This document shows, in pieces, positions 1 through 6,882 of a stretch of 64,000 bases of DNA. The stretch is from Massilia sp. HP4 (lineage in GTDB: Bacteria; Pseudomonadota; Gammaproteobacteria; Burkholderiales; Burkholderiaceae_D). The DNA lies in contig NZ_STGG01000013.1 of assembly GCF_005222695.1 (NCBI RefSeq), positions 62,001-126,000 on the forward strand. Direction: 5' to 3'. How positions within the stretch are numbered: position 1 is the first letter of the stretch; each line of letters begins with the position of its first letter. Below the pieces are notes generated by a model. It searched no databases. It was given only the letters and a program-made list of their open reading frames with translations, and was not told the DNA's origin. Both the position numbers and the translations under genes were made by a program.

Positions 1-262
1 ATTGCACCGGCGTGCCGTTGGCGAGGGTGTCGCCGGTCGCGGCGCCGCGCGCCATATGGTTGTTATTGGTGGTGTTCATGGCGCCGCCGTTCTTGCCGCC
101 CGCCATCGCGTTCTGCAGGGCGCTGGCGAAATCGATGTCGCGCGCCTTGTAGTTGGGCGTGTCGGCATTGGCAATATTGGATGCCAGCAGCTCCTGGCGC
201 TGCGAGCGCAGGGACAGTGCGGTTTCATTGAAGCGCAGGTAGTTGTCGAGATTGCCGATCAT
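1..262 (-). CDS. flgB: Flagellar basal-body rod protein FlgB (3' end outside window)
   Basis: FlgB forms the proximal rod of the flagellar basal body in the periplasm. The minus strand translates from an ATG at 260-262 to a protein starting [20 protein letters not shown], followed by the [19 protein letters not shown] signature shared by rod and hook proteins. An Asn-rich stretch (NTTNNN) follows before the reading frame leaves the window. A GGAGG ribosome site lies just before the start. The gene is transcribed away from flgA, which is the usual divergent flgA/flgB layout. About 87 codons are visible, so roughly the C-terminal third is missing. Confidence 0.93.
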   Translation of the reverse strand, partial: MIGNLDNYLRFNETALSLRSQRQELLASNIANADTPNYKARDIDFASALQNAMAGGKNGGAMNTTNNNHMARGAATGDTLANGTPVQ

Positions 263-432
263 GCTGCCTCCGGGATGGGCTTGTTGGGACAGAAGCGATC
301 ATACGGTCCCTCCCCACAAGCCAATCGACGGATAAGGAGGTGGAAATCCCCCGCTATTCAATGTTTCGCTACGGAATCATTCAACCTAAGATGGCAGCAT
401 TCCCGAATCCCCCACCACTGGAGTTTCACGGT

Positions 433-1134
433 ATGAAACAGCAATTTGCCGCTTTTGCGCTGCTCGCCCTGGCGATCGGCGGCGCGCAGGCGCAACAGGC
501 GCCCACCGCCCAGCGCCAGAAGCCGGAAGCCGTGCGCTCGGTCGCCGAGCAATTCCTCAAGACACAGAGCGCCGGCCTGCCGGGCCAGGTGACCGTGAAG
601 GTCGGCGGCGTCGATCCACGCCTGAGCCTGCCCGCCTGCCCGGCGCCGGAAGCCTTCCTGCAGCCAGGCGCCCGCCCCTGGGGCAAGACCACGGTCGGCG
701 TGCGCTGCAATGCGCCGGCCTGGTCGCTCTATTTGCAGGCGCAAGTGAGCGTGGTCGCCGATTACGTGGCCGCGGCGGTGCCGCTGGCCCAGGGCCAGCC
801 GGTCGACCAGGGCCAGCTGGTGCTGGTGAAGGCCGATATCGCCGCCATGCCAAACGGCATCATCACCGATATGGCGCAGGCGATCGGCCGTACCCCGACT
901 GTTTCGCTGCCGGCCGGTACCGCACTGCGTACGGATACGCTGCGCAGCCAGCAGGTGATCAAGCAGGGCCAGGCGGTAAGGCTGGTATCGCGCGGATCGA
1001 ATTTCTCGGTATCGAGCGAGGCCAAGGCGATCAACAATGCCAGCGACGGCCAGGTGGTGCAGGTACGGACCCAGTCCGGCACCGTTGTCAGCGGCCTGGC
1101 GCGCAACGGCGGGATGGTCGAAATCGTACTATGA
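433..1134 (+). CDS. flgA: Flagella basal body P-ring formation protein FlgA
   Basis: FlgA is the periplasmic chaperone for assembly of the P ring around the flagellar rod. The 233-residue protein begins with a Sec signal peptide (MKQQFAAFALLALAIGGAQA, cleavage likely after AQA). The C-terminal half is a SAF/ChapFlgA domain, with the typical QVVLVKADI-like and AIGRTP...LRTDTL segments and an ending in GMVEIVL. The frame is open upstream to a GTG at 340, but only the ATG at 433 gives a signal peptide, and a GGAG lies about 10 bases before it. The gene is divergent from flgB and is followed by flgM and flgN. Confidence 0.93.
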   Translation: MKQQFAAFALLALAIGGAQAQQAPTAQRQKPEAVRSVAEQFLKTQSAGLPGQVTVKVGGVDPRLSLPACPAPEAFLQPGARPWGKTTVGVRCNAPAWSLYLQAQVSVVADYVAAAVPLAQGQPVDQGQLVLVKADIAAMPNGIITDMAQAIGRTPTVSLPAGTALRTDTLRSQQVIKQGQAVRLVSRGSNFSVSSEAKAINNASDGQVVQVRTQSGTVVSGLARNGGMVEIVL

Positions 1135-1188
1135 ATAATGCCCTGAAGTAATTGTCGATTTTGTCGCACCGATTTCGTGTTCGATCGC

Positions 1189-1215
1189 TAAAGTTTGTAA
1201 AGGCGCAGCCGTTAC
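1189..1215 (+). promoter_or_regulatory. FliA (sigma-28) type promoter for flgM
   Basis: A TAAAGTTT box at 1189-1196 and a GCCGTTAC box at 1208-1215 are separated by exactly 11 bases. The known sigma-28 consensus is TAAAGTTT-N11-GCCGATAA, so the -35 matches fully and the -10 matches 6 of 8 positions. It lies 50 bases before the flgM start. A late-class promoter on the anti-sigma gene fits the usual feedback loop, and fliA itself is in this window at 24860-25588. Confidence 0.85.
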
Positions 1216-1264
1216 ATCAAGCAGATACCGGAGCTTGTAGCTTCGAACCGAGAAGGATGACGCT

Positions 1265-1579
1265 GTGAAAATCAACGATACGCTCAAGGGCAACCCAGGC
1301 CTTCAACCCGCGACCACGCCGGCCAACACCGCGCGTGGCGCCGACAAGGCAGCAACGACGGCGCCGGCGACCCAGGCGCAGACCGACAGCGTACGGCTGT
1401 CCTCGCAGGGCCAGGCCATGGCCAATGCGGTGGGCGGCGGTGCGCAGGTGTTCGACGCGAAGAAAGTCGAACGCATCAAGATGGCCATCGCCGATGGCCA
1501 GTTCCAAGTCAACTCCGAGAAAGTGGCGGACGGCTTGCTAGAAACCGTACGCGACTTGCTCCATTCGAGACAACGCTAA
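1265..1579 (+). CDS. flgM: Anti-sigma-28 factor FlgM
   Basis: FlgM binds and holds the flagellar sigma factor FliA until the hook is complete, and is then exported through the flagellum. The 104-residue protein has a low-complexity Thr/Ala-rich N-terminal half, expected to be disordered and secreted. The C-terminal half is the conserved sigma-binding part: TDSVRLSSQGQAM, then DAKKVERIKMAIADGQF and VADGLLETVRDLL. The start is a GTG at 1265 with AGAAGGA upstream. It sits behind a sigma-28 promoter and three bases before flgN. Confidence 0.95.
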   Translation: MKINDTLKGNPGLQPATTPANTARGADKAATTAPATQAQTDSVRLSSQGQAMANAVGGGAQVFDAKKVERIKMAIADGQFQVNSEKVADGLLETVRDLLHSRQR

Positions 1580-1582
1580 ACC

Positions 1583-2053
1583 ATGACTCCCAGCCCGACC
1601 CAGACCATCGCCGCCGAACACCAGCACCTCGACGCCCTCGTGGCGTTGATGAAACAGGAACAGCAATCGCTGGTCACGCTCGACGCCGACGAGCTGTCCA
1701 GCCTGACCACGCAAAAGAACGCCCTGCTGGCCAGCCTGTCGAACCTGTCGCAGCAGCGCCACGCGGCGCTCCAGGCAGCCGGATGCGAAGGATCGGAAGC
1801 GGGCATGGAACCGTGGCTGAGCGCCAGCAAGGACGACGCAGGCCGCGCACTCTGGGAACGCATGCTGCATGCGGCCCGCGAAGCAAAAGAACTCAATCGC
1901 GTCAACGGCATGCTGATCAGCAAGCAACTGGCGCACAACCAGGGCGTGCTCAACGCCCTGCGCACTCCGACCAACGCGCCGACCGGCGCGATCTATGGCG
2001 CCAGCGGCCAGACCGTGGGGCTGGGGGCGTCGAAGCGGTACGTGGTGGGATAA
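1583..2053 (+). CDS. flgN: Flagellar export chaperone FlgN
   Basis: FlgN is the cytoplasmic chaperone for the hook-filament junction proteins FlgK and FlgL. The 156-residue protein is mostly helical and Gln/Leu/Ala-rich in the first 110 residues (EHQHLDALVALMKQEQQSL...TTQKNALLASLSNL), as in the FlgN family. A conserved-type segment LNRVNGMLISKQLAHNQGVL follows, then a short flexible tail. The start codon follows the flgM stop by only a few bases, so the two are very likely co-transcribed. Sequence similarity between FlgN proteins is low, so position after flgM is an important part of the call. Confidence 0.88.
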   Translation: MTPSPTQTIAAEHQHLDALVALMKQEQQSLVTLDADELSSLTTQKNALLASLSNLSQQRHAALQAAGCEGSEAGMEPWLSASKDDAGRALWERMLHAAREAKELNRVNGMLISKQLAHNQGVLNALRTPTNAPTGAIYGASGQTVGLGASKRYVVG

Positions 2054-2061
2054 GCCACCTC

Positions 2062-2079
2062 CGATGGCAAACGCCATCG
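2062..2079 (+). terminator. Hairpin after flgN (weak terminator candidate)
   Basis: CGATGGC at 2062-2068 and GCCATCG at 2073-2079 form a perfect 7-bp stem with a four-base loop, ten bases after the flgN stop. No T-run follows, so it is not a classical intrinsic terminator. Confidence 0.35.
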
Positions 2080-2174
2080 AATAATAAGCATTCCGCATAG
2101 CAATATAACGGGGCATAATACCGGACCACCCCGGTTGTCTTACCTATTGTGCCGCCGCGCACAGGCCTGTCCAC

Positions 2175-3393
2175 ATGCTCGCCACCCAGCAGATTTTCCT
2201 GATCGCCTCGCTGCTCTGCTTCCTCGTCTTCCTGGCCCTGCTGGCGGCGGGATCCGGGAATCTGCGGGGCATGCGCGCCATGCTGGCCTCGGCCCTGCTG
2301 GGCCTGGTGGGCAACCTGCTGTATGCCTTCGGGCGCGAGCTGCCGCCACTATTGGCCTATGAAGTGGCGAACATGGCCTATGCCGGCGCCGGCGCGGCGC
2401 TGGCGGCCGGCTACCGCCAGCTGGCCGGCCTGCCGCCCCGTCTGAAGCCGCTGGCGCTGCTGGTCGGCGCGGCGGGCCTGGCGATCGCCTTCTTCCATTA
2501 CCGTGTCGATTCCTTCCTGGCGCGCAGCGCCGTGGCCTCGCTGTTCCAGGCCGCCGTCTGCATCGACATCGCGCGCAGCGTGCTGGCCCGCGGCCCCGGG
2601 CCGGCACGGCCGCAGGCCGGTGCGCCGGCGCAGCAGGACCGGCCGGCGCCGAACAAGGTGCAGCGCTTCGTGCTGCTCATGTGCGGCCTGGTCGTGACGG
2701 GTCACGCGGTGCGCATGGCCTGGCTGCTGCTGGCGGCCGAGCCACCCGGCTCGCTGCTGCAGCCGAGCAGCGCCAGCCTGGCGATCCTGACCGCCGCCGC
2801 GCTGGCGCTGCCGGCCCTGGCCCTGGGCGGCCTGCTCACCATGCACCGCTACATCGTGCACCAGGCCGAGTACATCGCCAACCACGACCACCTGACCGGC
2901 GCCTGGTCGCGCAAGGCCTTCTTCGAGCTCGCCGAACGCGAACTGGCGCGCAGCCGGCGCAACGGCCAGCCGCTGGCCCTGATGCTGATCGACCTCGACC
3001 ATTTCAAGCAGATCAACGACAGCGGCGGCCACGAGGCAGGCGACGTCGCCCTGCAACTGGTGCGCCTCGCTGCGCGCGGCCGACTGCATGGCGCGCCTGG
3101 GCGGCGACGAGTTCGCGGTGCTGCTGCCCGAAACCTCGCTGGCCCAGGCCTGCACGGTCGGCGAAAAGCTGCAGGCCGAGCTGCGCGTCCTGGCTGCCAA
3201 CCTGCAAGGCAACGGCGGGCATTCCCCCCTCACCCTGAGCATCGGCGTGACCGCGACCCAGGTCGACGAGCCGTTCAAGGCCACGCTGGCGCGCGCCGAC
3301 GCCGCGCTGTACGCGGCCAAGTCGGCCGGCCGCGACAAGGTGATCGCGCTGGCGCCGCAGCTGCAGCCGGCGCGCGCGCGCCAGGCCGGCTGA
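2175..3393 (+). pseudogene. Membrane diguanylate cyclase (GGDEF), frameshifted
   Basis: An intact form would make cyclic di-GMP from two GTP at the inner membrane. The first part, from ATG 2175, has about seven hydrophobic segments over residues 1-235, a linker, then the start of a GGDEF domain: NHDHLTGAWSRKAFFE, LMLIDLDHFKQIND and GGHEAGD. After ALQLV (near 3058) that frame loses all similarity. The rest of the domain continues in the next frame from about 3061 to 3393, with an RAAD inhibitory site, RLGGDEFAVLLPE, TLSIGVT and ADAALYAAKSAGRD. Compared with normal GGDEF spacing, roughly four residues are also missing at the junction, which suggests a small deletion rather than one lost base. 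It could be a real mutation or an assembly error. Catalytic residues are otherwise intact. Confidence 0.82.
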
Positions 3394-3528
3394 CGCCAGG
3401 CCGGCCAGTCCGGCCTCTGCGCGCCACCTGTGCGCGAGAAATCCTACGCAGTCACGGCCTTTGCTCCGATTGGAACGGCGCTGCGCAGCGCCACATGATC
3501 ATTCTGTCACCGACACAGGGAGATCATC

Positions 3529-3960
3529 ATGGACGACAAGAAACCGAAGGACGAACAACAGCGCGACACCGGCCTGCGCCAGGGCCGCGTCGATTCCTAC
3601 GCCGGCTTCGTGGCCGACGACGACGCCGGCGATTCGAGCATCGGCGCCGGCAACAGCCAGTCCGGTATCCAGAGCAACTTTGCCAAGGCTTCGCCGGAAA
3701 GCAATGTCGGCCCGGCGGGCGCGGCCCAGAGCAGCCATGGCAATGCTTCCGGACCGGTCGCGGGCGGCGTGCTGGGCAAGGCGGAGGCCGGCCAGGATGG
3801 CCAGTCGGCCATCGGCGGCGCGGCCACCGGCGGCTCGCCTGGCACCCACCTGGACCGGGCGGCCCAGGATTATGTGGGACGCGCCAGCAACGAGAAGATC
3901 AGCGAGCGGCTGGCCGACGGCGCCGAGAGTTCGGGTACGCCGGGAGACGGGCCGCGCTAG
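3529..3960 (+). CDS. Small hydrophilic Gly/Ala/Ser-rich protein, unknown function
   Basis: The 143-residue product is not recognised. It starts MDDKKPKDEQQRDTGLRQGR and has no signal peptide or membrane segment. The middle is a low-complexity run rich in Gly, Ala, Ser, Asn and Gln, and the end is acidic and polar. Its composition resembles disordered, stress-type hydrophilic proteins, but no family motif supports a role. A good ribosome site (GGGAG, with 8 bases to the ATG) and GC-rich third codon positions support that it is expressed. It stands alone between the broken GGDEF gene and the CLC gene. Confidence 0.7.
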   Translation: MDDKKPKDEQQRDTGLRQGRVDSYAGFVADDDAGDSSIGAGNSQSGIQSNFAKASPESNVGPAGAAQSSHGNASGPVAGGVLGKAEAGQDGQSAIGGAATGGSPGTHLDRAAQDYVGRASNEKISERLADGAESSGTPGDGPR

Positions 3961-3988
3961 CATCGCCCCAGCACGGCTGCGGGCAGCA

Positions 3989-4013
3989 ATACATTCGTAC
4001 AAATGTATATAAT
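3989..4013 (+). promoter_or_regulatory. 20-bp palindrome overlapping a TATAAT box before the CLC gene
   Basis: ATACATT (3989-3995) and AATGTAT (4002-4008) form a perfect 7-bp inverted repeat with a 6-base centre. Its right end runs into a perfect TATAAT at 4008-4013, which is 27 bases before the CLC start codon. No good -35 hexamer is visible at the right distance. A dimeric repressor bound here would cover the promoter. The regulator is not identifiable from this window. Confidence 0.5.
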
Positions 4014-4040
4014 GATGGCCTCGACACCTGATCGGCCATC

Positions 4041-5405
4041 ATGCCGCCCGAACCCTCTTCGCACGACGTCCGCTCCGCCTTCCAGCGCGAGTTCGCATCC
4101 CCTCATCTCTGGCGCACCCGGATCGTCGTGGTCAGCATGGCCGCCATCGCCGGCCTGGTGGTGGTGGCCTTCACCTGGCTCGCCGAATCCGCCTTCGGGC
4201 AATTCCAGCAACTGAACACACTGGCCTGGTGGGCGCCGCTCATCTGGACACCGCTGTGCTGCGCCGCCATCGTCTGGGTAACCCGCCGTTATGCGCGCGG
4301 CGCCGGCGGCTCGGGCATCCCGCAAGTGATGGCGGCGCTCGATCCGGCGCTGTCGGGCGGGCGCCGCCCCCTGCTCGTCTCGCTCAAGCTGAGCCTGGCA
4401 AAGATCGGCCTGACCTCGGCTGGGCTGCTGGGCGGCCTGTCGCTCGGCCGCGAAGGCCCGTCGGTCCAGATCGCGGCCGGTGTGATGCTGTCGGCCCGGC
4501 GCTGGCTGCCGCGCCGCAGCGGCATCAGCGCCCACGCATTACTGGTGGCCGGCGGCGCCGCCGGCATCGCGGCCGCCTTCAACACCCCGCTGGCGGGCAT
4601 CATGTTCGCGATCGAAGAATTGTCGCGCACGCCCGAGCAGCGCAACAGCGGCCTGATCGTGGCCGGCATCGTGCTGGCCGGCCTGATCGCGGTCTCGGTC
4701 CACGGCAACGGCCCGCACTTCGGCGTGATCCATCCGGGTCCGATCGGCCTGTCGCTGCTGTGGCCGGGGCTGCTGGCGGCCGTGGCCTGCGGCTTCGCCG
4801 GCGGCCTGTTCGCGCGGGTGCTGCTGGCCAGCCTGCGCGGCGTCTCGCCCGACCTGCCCAGCCGCTGGCGCGCGCGCTACCCGGTGCGCTTTGCGCTCGG
4901 CTGCGGCCTGGCGGTCGCCATCGTCGGCATCGCCAGTGGCGGCGCCACCTATGGCAGCGGCAACGAAGCTACGCGCGCCCTGCTGGAAAACGAGGCCAGC
5001 GTGCCGGTCGCCTTCGCGCTGTTCAAGTTCGTGGCGACCTGGCTGACCGCCTGGTCGGGCGTGCCGGCCGGGATCTTCGCGCCATCGCTGTCGATCGGCG
5101 CCGCCCTGGGCCACGACATCGCCCTGCTGACCGGCTATCCGCATGCGCCGGCGCTGATCGCGCTGGGGATGGTGGGCTTCCTCGCGGCCGCGACCCAGGC
5201 GCCGCTGACGGCTTTCATTATCGTGATGGAAATGGTCGACGGGCATGGCATGGTGCTGAGCCTGATGGCGTGCGCGGTGGTGGCCAGTACGGTGTCGCGC
5301 GTGCTGGGGCCGCCGTTGTATGGGGCGCTGGCGGCGATACAATTGCCGCCGCGCCAGCCTGCTACCGACTTGGTAACTCACGGACAACAACAATCTCTCA
5401 AATGA
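4041..5405 (+). CDS. CLC-family chloride channel / H+/Cl- antiporter
   Basis: CLC proteins move chloride across the membrane as dimers, either as channels or in exchange for protons. The 454-residue protein is highly hydrophobic and has the three selectivity-filter signatures in order: GSGIPQV near residue 93, GREGPSV near 136 (carrying the gating glutamate) and GIFAPSL near 344. A FAIEEL segment near 190 supplies the internal proton-path glutamate, and a GPPLYGA segment near 426 supplies the anion-coordinating tyrosine. Having both glutamates suggests an exchanger rather than a passive channel (inference). No C-terminal CBS domains are present. The gene is preceded by a palindrome-covered TATAAT box and no clear Shine-Dalgarno is seen, so the leader may be short. 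Confidence 0.92.
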   Translation: MPPEPSSHDVRSAFQREFASPHLWRTRIVVVSMAAIAGLVVVAFTWLAESAFGQFQQLNTLAWWAPLIWTPLCCAAIVWVTRRYARGAGGSGIPQVMAALDPALSGGRRPLLVSLKLSLAKIGLTSAGLLGGLSLGREGPSVQIAAGVMLSARRWLPRRSGISAHALLVAGGAAGIAAAFNTPLAGIMFAIEELSRTPEQRNSGLIVAGIVLAGLIAVSVHGNGPHFGVIHPGPIGLSLLWPGLLAAVACGFAGGLFARVLLASLRGVSPDLPSRWRARYPVRFALGCGLAVAIVGIASGGATYGSGNEATRALLENEASVPVAFALFKFVATWLTAWSGVPAGIFAPSLSIGAALGHDIALLTGYPHAPALIALGMVGFLAAATQAPLTAFIIVMEMVDGHGMVLSLMACAVVASTVSRVLGPPLYGALAAIQLPPRQPATDLVTHGQQQSLK

Positions 5406-5424
5406 TGTTTCACAAAAGAAACAT
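5405..5424. repeat. 20-bp inverted repeat at the CLC stop codon
   Basis: ATGTTTC (5405-5411) and GAAACAT (5418-5424) form a perfect 7-bp inverted repeat with a 6-base centre, starting in the CLC stop codon. No T-run follows, so it is a poor terminator. The arm and spacer lengths equal those of the palindrome before the same gene, but the sequence differs. Confidence 0.45.
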
Positions 5425-5833
5425 TATTGGTATCATGCACGTTTCTGTTCATAATTATGTGGCATTTGCGCGTAAATACATGTCGCACAATTGAATACAT
5501 TTTATGTCCATGAAACAATCGGAGAGTTTTGTTGAAGAATGAGCCATGTAGAATCCGAACGATTGCGCACTGCATCATGGAAACTCCGTGAATCGGTGGG
5601 GTCAAGATTGCAGGCCTTGATAGCGCTTTCAACCTGGCTCGTAGCAAAGACGGCGAAGCTCGTGCCGAACTCTTCGATTTGTATCGAATTTCCCGTTTGC
5701 ATTATTGCCTCGGGAACCGCCCCCTAGTCACGACGGGCCACGATAAGGTGCGCAAGCAAGGTCCCAGGCAATGCTTGTGCACCTGGAGCGTCCGGTCATG
5801 CCGGGAAATTTTGATCCTTTTTAGGAGTAGTAC
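5406..5833. other. Intergenic region, 428 bp
   Basis: The first 120 bases are AT-rich and the rest is of mixed composition. Apart from the palindrome at its left edge, the only clear signal is the AGGAG ribosome site at about 5823 for the downstream gene. Short open frames on both strands lack support. The promoter of the downstream gene must lie here but could not be assigned. Confidence 0.5.
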
Positions 5834-6871
5834 ATGTACGATACCAACGCCACCGCGATCAGCAATCAGCTGAAAGCTACCTCGGCACAATTCTTCAGCG
5901 ATGATACGATCAGCAGCATCCTTGAACTGATCTCCACGCCGGACAACAACACGATCGTTGCCAACAACGTTCAAGCTGCAAACAACACCATCATCAGCGA
6001 ATCCAACGGCGTCGATATCGTATTCGTCGAGACCTCGGCTACCGAGCGCACCAATGTCTCGGTGACCGCCGACATCCCGGCCGTCTTCTTCCAGGGCGCT
6101 GGCGGCGTCAATGCCAGCATCGGTAACGCTCCAGCGTCGAGCGCGAGCGGTAACTCGTCGGCGGCGGTCATTCCAGGCGACGAGATCGAGCGTGTTGTCG
6201 TTGGCACCGCAGGCGCCGACACCATCACCATCGTCGATGGCAAGAACACCCAGGTCGTCGCTGGCGACGGCGATGTGGTCAATGCAGGCACCGGCCACAC
6301 GATCGTGATCGCAGCCCAGGGCAGCAGCACCGTCAACGGCGGTGGCAACACCGTGGTCCAGGCAACCGGCGCAGAAGGCGACTTCACCGTCACCGTGACC
6401 GATGGCGTTGCGAGCATCGAAAACAGCGCAACCGGTGTGTCGGTCGAGCTGAACGATGTGAACCTGGTGACGCTGGACGACGGCGATGCGCTGGTGTTCG
6501 CGGACACCGAAGATGAAGCTGCCGTGGCGAACCTGTACCACGCGGTGCTTGGTCGTAACGCCGACTACAGCGGCCTGGAATTCTGGTACGACCGCGTCGA
6601 GGAAGGCATTTCGATGCAGCGTATTGCCCAGGCCTTCCTGGACTCGGCCGAGTACACCGGTGATACGCAGACCAACGAGCAGTTCATCGATGCGCTGTAC
6701 GAGAACCTGCTGGAGCGCGACGCCGATACGAGTGGCGTCACCTTCTGGAACACCCAGCTGGACGGCGGCGTGTCGCGCGCCGACGTGCTGGTCGCCTTCG
6801 CCCAAGCGTCGGTCGACGGCACCGAGGTGGACGTCGTCGGTTCGGTCACGATCCTCGATCCGACCGCGTAA
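5834..6871 (+). CDS. DUF4214 domain protein, probably secreted
   Basis: The 345-residue protein has two parts. Residues 1-235 are rich in Thr, Val, Asn, Gly and Asp, with repeated short strands (TITIVDGKNTQVVAGDGDVVNAG), like the beta-helical or beta-roll regions of proteins exported by type I secretion. No N-terminal signal peptide is present. Residues 236-335 hold two tandem DUF4214 units, LYHAVLGRNADYSGLEFW and LYENLLERDADTSGVTFW, each followed by a helical segment ending in a VLVAF/RIAQAFL-type sequence. DUF4214 units are common in large exported surface proteins, so an extracellular role is likely but unproven. The ribosome site is AGGAG and a strong terminator follows directly. The first glycosyltransferase gene starts right behind it. 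Confidence 0.85.
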   Translation: MYDTNATAISNQLKATSAQFFSDDTISSILELISTPDNNTIVANNVQAANNTIISESNGVDIVFVETSATERTNVSVTADIPAVFFQGAGGVNASIGNAPASSASGNSSAAVIPGDEIERVVVGTAGADTITIVDGKNTQVVAGDGDVVNAGTGHTIVIAAQGSSTVNGGGNTVVQATGAEGDFTVTVTDGVASIENSATGVSVELNDVNLVTLDDGDALVFADTEDEAAVANLYHAVLGRNADYSGLEFWYDRVEEGISMQRIAQAFLDSAEYTGDTQTNEQFIDALYENLLERDADTSGVTFWNTQLDGGVSRADVLVAFAQASVDGTEVDVVGSVTILDPTA

Positions 6872-6882
6872 GCTGTAGCAAC

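Noticed and set aside
3088..3393. A separate small GGDEF gene starting at ATG 3088
   Set aside because: It lacks the first half of the domain, which is just upstream in another frame. It is the tail of a frameshifted gene.
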